Positions 1 to 7,104 of a DNA stretch of 11,611 bases are shown piece by piece. Source of the DNA: JAXIPB01 sp045403155 (GTDB taxonomy: Bacteria > Actinomycetota > Actinomycetes > Mycobacteriales > Micromonosporaceae); NCBI GenBank assembly GCA_045403155.1, contig JAXIPB010000078.1:1-11611 (forward strand), written 5' to 3'. How positions within the stretch are numbered: the first letter of the stretch is position 1; every line of letters starts with the position of its first letter. A model generated the notes under the pieces. The model saw only the letters and a list, made by a program, of their open reading frames with translations. It ran no database searches and was not told where the DNA came from. The position numbers were made by a program, and so were the translations under genes.

Positions 1-1
1 G

Positions 2-1933
2 CCGGCCACATCGTACGACGTGCACGAGTTCGCGTACGACGCTCTCGCGGTCATGGACGCGACCGCAACCGAGAGCGCAATCCTCGTCTCGCTCTCACTG
101 GGTGCACAGTGGACGCTGATCCTAGCCGCGGAACAGCCCGAGCGAGTCGACGGCGCGGTCTTCGTCTGTCCCGCCGTGCCGCTGAGTCAGCCGCCTTTGG
201 GTCGGGGAAGCCTGGCGTGGCAAGAGGAGTTGAGCACCGACGACGGCTGGGCGAAGTACAACCGGCATTACTGGCTGCGCGACTACCGCGGCTTCCTCGA
301 GTTCTTCTTCTCACGGATGTTCACCGAGTCTCACTCGACGAAGCCGATCGAGGACTGCGTCGGCTGGGGACTCGAGACGACCCCCGAGACGCTCGTCACG
401 ATTGAACTCGCAAATGAACTCGACGAGGCGACCGTGCGCGAGTTGTGTCGCCGCGTTCGTTGCCCGGTGCTCGTGATCCAGGGCACCGAAGACGCCATCA
501 CGGGCGCGAGCCGAGGTATAGCGCTGGCGGAGGCGACCGGCGGCGAACTCATCCTGCTGGAGGGCTCGGGCCATGGACCGCACGTGCGCGATCCCGTCAA
601 GGTGAACCTCCTCCTGCGTAAATTCGCCGACGCTTGTGGAGGCGAATCATCCAAGCAGAGCACCGACGCCCGCGGAGGCGAATCATCCAAGCAGAGCGCC
701 GCGCCGCCGCCGCGTCCCGTGCGATGGGTTCGGGGCAGATCGCGCCGCAAGCGAGCGCTCTACATCTCCTCGCCGATCGGACTCGGTCACGCCCAGCGCG
801 ACGCGGCGATCGCCGACGAACTGCGCAAGCTGCACCCCGACCTCGAAATCGACTGGCTGGCTCAGCACCCGGTCACGGCGGTGCTGGAGCGGCGCGGCGA
901 GCGCGTCCACCCGGCCAGCGCGTACCTGGCCAGCGAGTCCACCCACATCGAGAGCGAATCGGCCGAGCACGACCTGCACTGCTTCCAGGCGATCAGGCGG
1001 ATGGACGAGATCCTGCTCTCGAACTTCATGGTCTTCCACGACCTCGTCGGCGAGGAGGACTACGACCTCTGGATCGGCGACGAGGCGTGGGAGCTCGACT
1101 ACTACCTCCACGAGAATCCGGAGCAGAAGCGAGCCGCCTACGTATGGATGACCGATTTCGTGGGCTGGCTCCCGATGCCTGACGGCGGCGAGCGCGAGGC
1201 GTTCGTGACCGCGGACTACAACGCCGAGATGATTGAGCACATCGCACGCTTCCCGCGCGTACGAGACCGTGCCGTTTTCGTGGGCAACCCCGACGACATC
1301 GTGCCGGACTCGTTCGGGCCCGAGCTGCCGCTGATCCGCGACTGGACGGAGCGGCACTTCACCTTCTCGGGCTACGTCACGGGCTTCGACCCGCGCGACG
1401 TCGGCGACCGCGACGCGCTCGGTTACCGCTCCGACGAGCGGGTCTGCATCGTGACGGTCGGCGGCTCCGGCGTCGGCGCGAACCTGTTGCGCCGCGTGAT
1501 CGACGCGTATCCCGAGGCGAAGCAGCGCGTGCCCGACCTTCGCATGATCATCGTGGCTGGCCCCCGGATCGATCCAGCGAGTCTTCCGCAGCATGACGGG
1601 CTCGAGATTCGCCCGTACGTGCACGAGCTCTACCGACACCTCGCGGCGTGCGATCTGGCGATCGTCCAGGGTGGCCTGTCGACGACGATGGAGTTGACCG
1701 CGAATGGGCGACCGTTCCTGTACTTCCCGCTGCGCCACCATTTCGAGCAGAACTTCCATGTACGTAACCGGCTGCGGCGCTATGGAGCCGGCCGCTGCAT
1801 GGACTTCCAGACCGACGGTCCCACCGAGATCGCGAAGGCAATCGCCGAGGAGATCGGCCGCCGCGTCGATTACCGGCCCGTCGAGACCGATGGCGCGGCG
1901 CGCGCCGCGAGGTTGATCAGCGAACTCATTTGA
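2..1933 (+). CDS. Alpha/beta hydrolase-glycosyltransferase fusion protein (5' partial)
   Basis: The frame is open through the left edge, so the true start lies outside the window; GTG at 20 is only the first start-like codon (numbering from it below). Residues 1-205 are an alpha/beta hydrolase: nucleophile elbow VSLSLG with Ser26, acid Asp158 (QGTED), base His185 (GSGHGPH). The first elbow glycine is replaced by serine, but the triad is complete. A hydrophilic linker (about 203-246) with a duplicated GGESSKQS unit and a Pro/Arg stretch leads into a GT-B glycosyltransferase of the GT1/GT28 (MurG-like) type. That domain starts with LYISSPIGLGH (247-257) and ends with the donor-site block VQGGLSTTMELTANGRP (549-565). 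It probably transfers a nucleotide sugar to a lipid or small molecule, while the hydrolase acts on an ester or related bond; substrates are unknown. No signal peptide or membrane segment is visible. The stop overlaps the convergent gene by 8 nt. The domain calls are firm; the specific reaction is not. Confidence 0.88.
   Translation, partial: PATSYDVHEFAYDALAVMDATATESAILVSLSLGAQWTLILAAEQPERVDGAVFVCPAVPLSQPPLGRGSLAWQEELSTDDGWAKYNRHYWLRDYRGFLEFFFSRMFTESHSTKPIEDCVGWGLETTPETLVTIELANELDEATVRELCRRVRCPVLVIQGTEDAITGASRGIALAEATGGELILLEGSGHGPHVRDPVKVNLLLRKFADACGGESSKQSTDARGGESSKQSAAPPPRPVRWVRGRSRRKRALYISSPIGLGHAQRDAAIADELRKLHPDLEIDWLAQHPVTAVLERRGERVHPASAYLASESTHIESESAEHDLHCFQAIRRMDEILLSNFMVFHDLVGEEDYDLWIGDEAWELDYYLHENPEQKRAAYVWMTDFVGWLPMPDGGEREAFVTADYNAEMIEHIARFPRVRDRAVFVGNPDDIVPDSFGPELPLIRDWTERHFTFSGYVTGFDPRDVGDRDALGYRSDERVCIVTVGGSGVGANLLRRVIDAYPEAKQRVPDLRMIIVAGPRIDPASLPQHDGLEIRPYVHELYRHLAACDLAIVQGGLSTTMELTANGRPFLYFPLRHHFEQNFHVRNRLRRYGAGRCMDFQTDGPTEIAKAIAEEIGRRVDYRPVETDGAARAARLISELI
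626..697 (+). repeat. 36-bp in-frame tandem duplication in the interdomain linker
   Basis: Units 626-661 and 662-697 match at 32 of 36 positions, and the last 24 bases of each are identical. They encode two 12-residue units ending in GGESSKQS. The repeat sits exactly between the hydrolase and glycosyltransferase domains, so it only lengthens a flexible linker. Confidence 0.9.
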
Positions 1934-3986
1934 GTACCTCGATGGACGTGGACACCGATCGCGCCCCATGGCCGGCGAGATGCGCCAGGTAATCCTCGCG
2001 GTTGAGGGGATTGGGCGTCGTCCTTGGACGGGTCGGCGGGTCGCCGCTGACCGGTTGGTACCCGCCAAAGTGGGACTCCACAATCCCCTCACCGCCCGTG
2101 AGCCCAGGCAACTGCCGTTGGAGATCGTGCATCCGCGCCGTCGGCAGCAGCGTCTTGATCGTGGCCAGACTCCCGTACACCGACTGCGTTGGCCCGGCGG
2201 CACCGAGGCGCGCGAGAACGGTCAGCATCGGCCCGAGCGCGTCAGCCGGGAGCTCAAGGCTGATGCTGGCGATCGGTTCGCAAACCACGGGCCGGGCCCG
2301 CTCGAGCGCCTGCATGAGAACCAAGGGCGTGAGCTTCCGGAAGTCGGCGGCCGTGCTGAGCGGTCCCCGTGTTGACGGAGGACCGTCGGGCGAGCTGTAG
2401 TTGCATTTGATCATCGTCACGACGCAGTCGGTGACCTGCCAACCGAATACGCCTTCCTGCAACGTGCGACGGACGTACTGCTCCATGACGTCCCTGAAGT
2501 TGTCCACATTCTTGAAGACGTACATCGGCACCGTGCGGGCGTCGACCTGCATCCGGAACTCGATCCCAGCGTCGTACGGCGTGGGATCGATGCGAAGCCC
2601 AATTGTGGCGGCGAACGGATTCATCTCCCCGTGGATGATCTCGACGGCCTCGCCGCTCCCAGCCGGCCGTTCGACGCAGATCGGCGTCGTCTCGCGGAAT
2701 GTGACGTCGACTCCGAAGTCGCTCGAGAGCGTCGCCTGGATTACCTCCTTCTGGACCTCTCCGTAGAGCGATACCGAGATCTCCTGGCGAGAGTCGTCCT
2801 GCCGTACGTTAATGAGCGGGTCCTGCTCGGCGAGCTGTCCGAGTGCGACTCGAAGCGCCCGCCGGTCGCCAGGCGTGCGGGGAGACACGACGGTCTCCAA
2901 CGTCGGCGGAGCGAAATGCCGTGAATCCGTCGCGCGTAGGCGCCCGATCGCGTCGCCCACTTGGACTGGGCCGAGTCCCCACAGCTTCCCGATTTCACCC
3001 GCGCACACCTGGCCACGCCGGACCCACGCGCCCTTGTCGAAGACGCTGATCGCGGTCACCTTCGCATCGCCATTTCGGTCACTGCGATCGTTGTCGGCGG
3101 CACCGACGTTGAGTCGGTCCCGCGTACGCACGGTGCCGGAGAACAGCCGGACGTACGCGACCTTCTCCCCCGCGCGTCCCCGCTCAATCTTGAAGACGCG
3201 GCCCGACGCGGGCCCGACGGGGTCACCCACGGCCGCAGGCAGGAGTTCAACCAGTCCCGCCATGAGCTGCTCCAAGCCTGCACCGGTAATGGCGGAGCCG
3301 AAGAAGACGGGATGCACCTGAGCCCGCTTCGTCTGCGCCACAAGCTCCGTGCGCAGCCGGTGATACGTGAGACCCGCCTCGTCCTCGACGTACGCAGCCA
3401 GAAGCGAGTCGTTCTGGCCGGCGAGCACCTCGGTCAGCCTGGTTCGCAAGGCGACGTCGTCCGCACCCCCAGGGGTGAACTCCGCGGCTCGCGTCCCCAG
3501 CCGATCCACGAATCCCATCGGGACGATCGCCGCCGACAGTCGCCGCGAGATCGCCTCCAACACGCGATCGTCGCCGGCACCGCGTCGGTCGATCTTATTC
3601 ACGAAGAGCAGCGTCGGAACGCGCAGACGCTGCAGCGCGCGCATCAACACGCGCGTCTGCGGCTGCACACCTTCCACGGCCGAGATCACCAGGACCGCGC
3701 CGTCGAGAACGCTCAAGACCCGTTCCACCTCGGCGATGAAATCCGGATGGCCCGGGGTATCGATGAGGTTGATCGAGACGTCGTCGATCGCGAACGACAC
3801 GACGGCGGACTTTATCGTGATCCCACGCTGCCGTTCCAGATCCAGCGAGTCGGTCTGCGTCGTGCCGGCATCGACGCTGCCGATCTCGTCGATGACGCCG
3901 GCGGCGTACAGCAGCCGCTCAGTCAGCGTCGTCTTACCAGCGTCAACGTGCGCCAAGATCCCCAAGTTCAATGTCTTGCGAAGCAA
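1926..3986 (-). CDS. TetM/OtrA-like ribosomal protection protein (EF-G-type GTPase)
   Basis: A 686-aa translational GTPase of the ribosomal protection family, which binds the ribosome near the A site and dislodges tetracycline. All GTPase motifs are present: G1 AHVDAGKT (12-19), switch RGITI (54-58), DTPGH (76-80), NKID (120-123). The C-terminal half has the EF-G-like domains, including a domain-4 block with YSSPDGPPSTRGPLSTAADFR elements. As I recall the families, Tet(M) has a shorter loop here (YSPVSTPADFR), so the longer loop points to the actinobacterial OtrA branch, as does the N-terminus LNLGILAHVDAG. The start is TTG at 3986: the frame is closed just upstream by TGA, and GAAGGG lies 8 nt before it. 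A short leader ORF covers this start. The gene ends tail-to-tail with the fusion gene (8-nt overlap). It may give tetracycline tolerance or be a housekeeping-like paralog; a resistance phenotype is inferred only. Confidence 0.9.
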   Translation of the reverse strand: MLRKTLNLGILAHVDAGKTTLTERLLYAAGVIDEIGSVDAGTTQTDSLDLERQRGITIKSAVVSFAIDDVSINLIDTPGHPDFIAEVERVLSVLDGAVLVISAVEGVQPQTRVLMRALQRLRVPTLLFVNKIDRRGAGDDRVLEAISRRLSAAIVPMGFVDRLGTRAAEFTPGGADDVALRTRLTEVLAGQNDSLLAAYVEDEAGLTYHRLRTELVAQTKRAQVHPVFFGSAITGAGLEQLMAGLVELLPAAVGDPVGPASGRVFKIERGRAGEKVAYVRLFSGTVRTRDRLNVGAADNDRSDRNGDAKVTAISVFDKGAWVRRGQVCAGEIGKLWGLGPVQVGDAIGRLRATDSRHFAPPTLETVVSPRTPGDRRALRVALGQLAEQDPLINVRQDDSRQEISVSLYGEVQKEVIQATLSSDFGVDVTFRETTPICVERPAGSGEAVEIIHGEMNPFAATIGLRIDPTPYDAGIEFRMQVDARTVPMYVFKNVDNFRDVMEQYVRRTLQEGVFGWQVTDCVVTMIKCNYSSPDGPPSTRGPLSTAADFRKLTPLVLMQALERARPVVCEPIASISLELPADALGPMLTVLARLGAAGPTQSVYGSLATIKTLLPTARMHDLQRQLPGLTGGEGIVESHFGGYQPVSGDPPTRPRTTPNPLNREDYLAHLAGHGARSVSTSIEVLK

Positions 3987-4044
3987 GCGTCATACCCTTC
4001 GAATAGATGAAATCCGCTTCGATGGACATGAACACTGCTCGCAT
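3943..4044 (-). CDS. Candidate leader peptide (33 aa) overlapping the ribosomal protection gene start
   Basis: ATG at 4044 is preceded by AAGGAG (+ strand 4051-4056) with a 6-nt spacer, the best ribosome binding site in this intergenic region. The peptide starts MRAVFMSIEADFIY, ends with TGA at 3943-3945 and overlaps the downstream TTG start by 44 nt in another frame. The downstream gene's own GAAGGG lies inside this ORF, so ribosomes translating the leader run over it. This fits a leader peptide that couples or limits translation of the ribosomal protection gene according to ribosome status, as leader peptides do for tet(M). I do not recognise the peptide sequence. It could also be a chance ORF; the strong SD is the main support. 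Confidence 0.5.
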   Translation of the reverse strand: MRAVFMSIEADFIYSKGMTLASQDIELGDLGAR

Positions 4045-4108
4045 CTGAGGCTCCTTGGGTCGGCTGGTTTGACAGTCGGAGTCAATCACGACGTCACTCG
4101 TTGCACGA

Positions 4109-4164
4109 CTCATTAATTGTAGATCTTGGAAAGCTGTTGTAGCTATAGCGCAGTAAGTCTTCAA
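4109..4164 (-). promoter_or_regulatory. Candidate promoter for leader and ribosomal protection gene
   Basis: This is the AT-richest stretch of the 220-nt gap between the anti-sigma gene and the GTPase gene. On the minus strand TTGAAG (4164-4159) is followed after 17 nt by TACAAC (4141-4136). A better -10 hexamer, TACAAT, lies at 4121-4116 but lacks a good -35. Either would give a transcript with a leader of roughly 65-85 nt before the leader ATG at 4044. Read by eye only. Confidence 0.35.
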
Positions 4165-4206
4165 GGTCTGCGACCCGCCGTTGCGTCCCGCCGACGTTCC
4201 GTGCGG

Positions 4207-5382
4207 TTAGTCGGGTTGGTGGAGGCCTGGAAAGAGGTATCCGATGTCACCGGGCGCATGGATGCGCGACACGGTGGCGACGTGGCCGTCTCGCAGGTCA
4301 ATGGCGACGACAAACTCCGTCCGGAGCTGGTCTGACGGAGCGCTGACGTGGTCGATGACCGTCACGAGGGTACCGGTCAAGTACCAGCCCGTGGAGAGTC
4401 GAGACGGTACGTCGATCCGCCGAACGATCCGTCCGTCCGCCGTCGAGAACACGAGAAAATCCGAACTCGGCGGTTGCAGAGTGTCCCGGTGGATGCGGAC
4501 CACGCCGTACTCTCCGGCGACGCGGACATCGACGAGATCCACGCCCCACTCTCCGCCGGACTTGATCAGGGACTCACCGGCCCGCAGGCGGCCGCTTCCG
4601 ATCACCGTGTACCTTGTCGCTGTCGACCCGCCCGGGGCGTTGACGATCCTCATTGGAATCCGATCGGCCGCGGGGGTGCCGTCGGGGACGAGGACTTGGC
4701 CCGTGTCGAGTACGCCGAACGGGAAGAGATCTGTGCCAGCGCCCACTGGCCGCATCGTCCATGTCTGCGTGTCCAGCACGGCGTAGCCAGATTGGTCTGT
4801 GCCCAGGTGATAACGGCCGTCTCCGGACCACCATCGCTCGAAGACGATTTCGGTAGCCCGGTAGGTGGTCCCAGTGAGATCACGAACGCTGATGACGCCG
4901 TCCTTGCGGAGAGTCAGCCAGCGACCGTCCGGCGAGATGATGCTCGACTCCCCCATCGCCGGGTCGATCCGGTACTGCCGGCCGTCGCGCGTCACGAGGT
5001 AGTTGACCGGCGGCTGAGCCTGGGCGAAGACGAATGACGCGTTCCCGACGGCCCGGTCGGTCGGGAGCGACGGAGCGGCCGGGTCCAGTAGCACGACGTC
5101 CGCAGGAAAGGCGGCACTCGATTCGAACGGGAACTCGGAGTCGCGAACGGACGCCGTCGGCGTTGGTTGCCCGGTCGGGGAGTTGCCAATCGGTGGGTTG
5201 ATCGCGGTGTGCCTTGGCGCGGCCACGCTCCATACCGTTACCGCGATGACCGCCACCGCAGCGCCGGTCATTGCCAACACACGCGTACGTCGGAGCCGCC
5301 GTGACCGGATGACGGCGAAGGGAGGCTGCGATACGTCGCTCTCGAGGTAATCTCGCAGCGCGTGAAACTCCGCGTTATCCAC
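4207..5382 (-). CDS. Membrane-anchored beta-propeller-like protein, probable anti-sigma factor
   Basis: A 391-aa protein with a short basic cytoplasmic N-terminus (about 1-34), one membrane helix (about 35-55, VLAMTGAAVAVIAVTVWSVAA region), a Pro/Thr/Ser-rich spacer (about 60-80) and a large extracytoplasmic domain. That domain has repeated strand patterns (SPDGRWLTLRKDGVISVRD, WSGDGRYHLGT) resembling TolB/WD40-like propellers. The GTG start at 5382 overlaps the end of the sigma gene by 8 nt, so the two are translationally coupled. Position and topology suggest it holds the sigma factor at the membrane and senses an external signal. No zinc-binding anti-sigma motif (HxxxCxxC) is seen in the short N-terminus, so the binding mode would differ from ZAS-type anti-sigmas, or the protein could be a sensor or target lipoprotein-like partner. 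Function is inferred from context. Confidence 0.8.
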   Translation of the reverse strand: MDNAEFHALRDYLESDVSQPPFAVIRSRRLRRTRVLAMTGAAVAVIAVTVWSVAAPRHTAINPPIGNSPTGQPTPTASVRDSEFPFESSAAFPADVVLLDPAAPSLPTDRAVGNASFVFAQAQPPVNYLVTRDGRQYRIDPAMGESSIISPDGRWLTLRKDGVISVRDLTGTTYRATEIVFERWWSGDGRYHLGTDQSGYAVLDTQTWTMRPVGAGTDLFPFGVLDTGQVLVPDGTPAADRIPMRIVNAPGGSTATRYTVIGSGRLRAGESLIKSGGEWGVDLVDVRVAGEYGVVRIHRDTLQPPSSDFLVFSTADGRIVRRIDVPSRLSTGWYLTGTLVTVIDHVSAPSDQLRTEFVVAIDLRDGHVATVSRIHAPGDIGYLFPGLHQPD

Positions 5383-5908
5383 TGCGTTCGCCCCCCATCA
5401 CCGTGTCCTCGGCGAGCAGCCGGGCGAGCGCCTGTCGGCCACGCGCAAGCCGTGCCTTGACCGTGCCCACCGGCGAGCCAATGCGGACCGCTATCGACTC
5501 AACCGGTAGATCCGCAAGGTAGTGCAGCGCCAGCGCCTCTCGTTGCTCGAAGGGAAGGCATCTGAGTGCGGCCAGCAGCATGAGGCGGGCGTCCGTCTCG
5601 GCGTCGGCGCTGGGGGCGACCTGGTCGCCGGCGCTGGGGGCGACCTGGTCGCCGGCGCCGATCCTCGTCGTGATCCGGCGACCGGTCATCAGACGCCGCA
5701 ACCGCGAACGAGTTATGTTCACCGCCACCCGGTAGAGCCACGCCTCCGGGTCGTCAATCACGGCTCGTCGGCCGGTGAGGCCCAGCGCGCGTACGAACGC
5801 CTCCTGCACCGCCTCCTCGGCTTCCGAACGAGACCCCGCCACGGCGGTCACCAGCGCGACCAGACGGCGATACTGACTCGCGTAGACGTCTTCCCATCCC
5901 GCGCCCAC
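5375..5908 (-). CDS. ECF-family RNA polymerase sigma factor
   Basis: A 177-aa sigma-70 family protein of ECF size with only regions 2 and 4. Region 2 spans about 13-72 (SEAEEAVQEAFVRAL, then DDPEAWLYRVAVNITRSRLRR). Region 4 spans about 111-165 (LRCLPFEQREALALHYLADL, then the helix-turn-helix GSPVGTVKARLARGRQAL). It directs RNA polymerase to a small stress regulon. The GTG start at 5908 is fixed by an extended Shine-Dalgarno GGAGGTGAT a few bases upstream. The linker between the domains (85-100) contains AGDQVAPS twice, from a perfect 24-bp duplication. The stop overlaps the start of the membrane protein gene, giving a sigma/anti-sigma operon. Confidence 0.93.
   Translation of the reverse strand: MGAGWEDVYASQYRRLVALVTAVAGSRSEAEEAVQEAFVRALGLTGRRAVIDDPEAWLYRVAVNITRSRLRRLMTGRRITTRIGAGDQVAPSAGDQVAPSADAETDARLMLLAALRCLPFEQREALALHYLADLPVESIAVRIGSPVGTVKARLARGRQALARLLAEDTVMGGERSG
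5607..5654 (-). repeat. Perfect 24-bp tandem duplication in the sigma factor linker
   Basis: Two identical 24-base units, 5607-5630 and 5631-5654, with a few more matching bases on each side (about 5605-5658). In the sigma gene they give two copies of an 8-residue unit (GDQVAPSA) between regions 2 and 4. Perfect identity suggests a recent duplication or an active slippage site. Confidence 0.92.
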
Positions 5909-5910
5909 AC

Positions 5911-5919
5911 ATCACCTCC
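5911..5919 (-). promoter_or_regulatory. Strong Shine-Dalgarno fixing the sigma factor start
   Basis: On the minus strand GGAGGTGAT is close to a full complement of the 16S rRNA 3' end. It ends 2 nt before the GTG at 5908, with the GGAGG core 6 nt away. This supports GTG over any internal start. Confidence 0.7.
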
Positions 5920-5973
5920 GGCCGCCGACGACCATGACGGGGTAGCTCGAACCGTTGCGTGACACATCGCAGA

Positions 5974-6000
5974 GACGACGAACGAGCGCATAGGAAGGTT
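5974..6000 (-). promoter_or_regulatory. Candidate ECF-type promoter of the sigma/anti-sigma operon
   Basis: On the minus strand, AACC (6000-5997) is followed after 16 nt by CGTC (5980-5977), with a second CGTC overlapping at 5977-5974. An AAC-type -35 with a CGTC -10 at this spacing is the usual layout of autoregulated ECF promoters. It lies about 70 nt upstream of the sigma start codon. The short motifs could match by chance. Confidence 0.3.
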
Positions 6001-6019
6001 GCATCATTCGAGCCCCACT

Positions 6020-6217
6020 TCACGTCTCGTCGGACCGACGGGCCATGTCGAGCACGTCGGCCAGCATTCGCGGAGTCGGCAAGACGCGCAGTGCCTCCTC
6101 GATCTCGCGCACGGCCCAGTCGCGGTGGCGCTCCTCCGCCTCCGTATTGATCGCTACGCCCACCTGTGCCTGCAGGAACGTCACGCGACCCGCCACAAGC
6201 ATGCTGAAGCGTTCCGG
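6020..6217 (-). pseudogene. C-terminal gene fragment of unknown function
   Basis: On the minus strand, about 60 residues ending at TGA 6020-6022 read like a genuine protein C-terminus. They are rich in amphipathic helix patterns (EAEERHRDWAVREIEEALRV, then LPTPRMLADVLDMARRSDE), with mostly G or C in third codon positions. Upstream of about 6217-6227 the same frame only mirrors the LuxR coding sequence of the other strand, so the N-terminal part of this gene appears lost. An ATG at 6202 would give a 60-residue product, but no well-placed SD is seen. I do not recognise the family. It lies 110 nt upstream of, and co-directional with, the sigma gene. The right boundary is approximate. Confidence 0.4.
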
Positions 6218-7035
6218 GTCTCCCAAGGCAAATTGGATGAGGCCGAGCACCTGCTTCGCGGCTACGATGACCTCCCCGAGGCGGTCCAGTCGATGGTCGG
6301 GTTGCACCTGGCTCGCGGCCAGAACGCCCTCGCCTCGGCCCGCCTGCACCGCCGATTGAATGAGCTCGGCCGGGACAACCTGGTCGCCGTCCCGTTCTCG
6401 CGCAGCTGGTCGAGGTGCAACTCGCCCAGCCGGACCTCGCGGGCGCGGAAGAGACGGCCGAGACCCTCGCCGCCATCGCCGGCCGGTCCGGGCAACCGCG
6501 AGCCGAAGCGGAGGCGGAGCTGGCGCTCGGAGCAGTCATGGCCACGACGGGTGATCCCGCGGGCGCCCGTATGCACCTCGACCGCAGTCTGGGTCTGTTC
6601 GTCCGGCTCAAGCTGCCGCATGCGGCGAGCAGGGTTCACCTGGCCCTGGCCCGGTCCCTGGCCGAGAGCGACCCGGCGATGGCCGTTGAGGAAGCCCGGC
6701 AGGCCCTGCGCACCCTCGAGGATCTGGGCGCGACGTACGACGCGGACCGGGCGGCGGCGTTCCTCCGTACGCTCGGCGCGGCCGGGCGAACCGGCCCGAA
6801 GCTCGTTGGCGAACTCAGCAGGCGTGAGGTCGAGGTGCTTCGCCTTCTGGGCGAGGGTCTGACCAACGCGGAGATCGCGGCCCGCCTGTATATCAGTACG
6901 AAGACCGTGGCCACCCACGTCGGCAACCTCTTCGCCAAGCTGCAGCTGCGCAACCGCGCGGAGGCCGCTGCTTTTGCCCATCGGCACCTCGCAACGAGCG
7001 GGCTGGGCGGCGACACTCAGTCTCCGACTCAGTAA
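6209..7035 (+). pseudogene. LuxR-family (LAL-type) regulator, truncated and frameshifted
   Basis: This is the C-terminal third of a large LuxR regulator. From about 6209-6227 one frame gives TPR-like helices (GKLDEAEHLLRGYDDLPEAV, LHLARGQNALASARLHRRL) up to VAVP at about 6394. The similarity then continues in the next frame as LAQLVEVQLAQPDLAGAEE from 6397. A single missing base between 6394 and 6397 (for example CCG-CTT-CTC, giving VPLLAQ) explains the switch. The rest runs to TAA at 7033-7035 and ends in a LuxR helix-turn-helix from 6814 (LSRREVEVLRLLGEGLTNAE, then IAARLYISTKTVATHVGNLF). The AAA ATPase and N-terminal part expected for this family are absent, and no start or promoter is seen. 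A C-terminal piece could still be made from GTG at 6415, but a pseudogene is more likely. A sequencing error could account for the frameshift but not for the truncation. Confidence 0.75.
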
Positions 7036-7090
7036 TTCTCCTGATCCTTGCTCGGGTCCCCGCTGCCACGCTTCTGCTGTTCAACCTGAC

Positions 7091-7096
7091 AGGAGG
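7091..7096 (+). promoter_or_regulatory. Shine-Dalgarno of the SRPBCC gene
   Basis: AGGAGG lies 8 nt before ATG 7105. It shows that the 5' end of this gene is intact even though the frame is broken later. Confidence 0.75.
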
Positions 7097-7104
7097 AGAG
7101 AATC

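Noticed and set aside
1926..1933. 8-nt tail-to-tail overlap of two stop codons
   Set aside because: Convergent overlaps of this size are common in compact genomes. No terminator fits between the genes, but nothing unusual is needed to explain it.
683..2203. Long minus-strand open frame (506 codons) opposite the glycosyltransferase
   Set aside because: It mirrors the plus-strand domain codons, has no family resemblance and runs across the end of two well-supported genes. Long antisense frames are normal at this G+C.
2961..4010. Plus-strand open frame of 349 codons opposite the ribosomal protection gene
   Set aside because: It is antisense to conserved GTPase motifs, and its His/Arg/Asp-rich product resembles no known domain.
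4069..4085. TTGAC-N7-GTCAA inverted repeat upstream of the leader ORF
   Set aside because: Arms of only 5 bp are expected by chance and no second copy was found. It could be an operator, but nothing else supports it.
4045..4164. Upstream extension of the leader ORF to ATG 4164 (73 codons)
   Set aside because: No SD precedes 4164, the extra part overlaps the likely promoter, and codon use there is unlike coding sequence. The ATG at 4044 with AAGGAG is better.
6218..6349. Upstream half of the minus-strand frame ending at 6020
   Set aside because: This part is antisense to LuxR TPR helices that match the family well on the plus strand, so only the part left of about 6217 was kept as a fragment.
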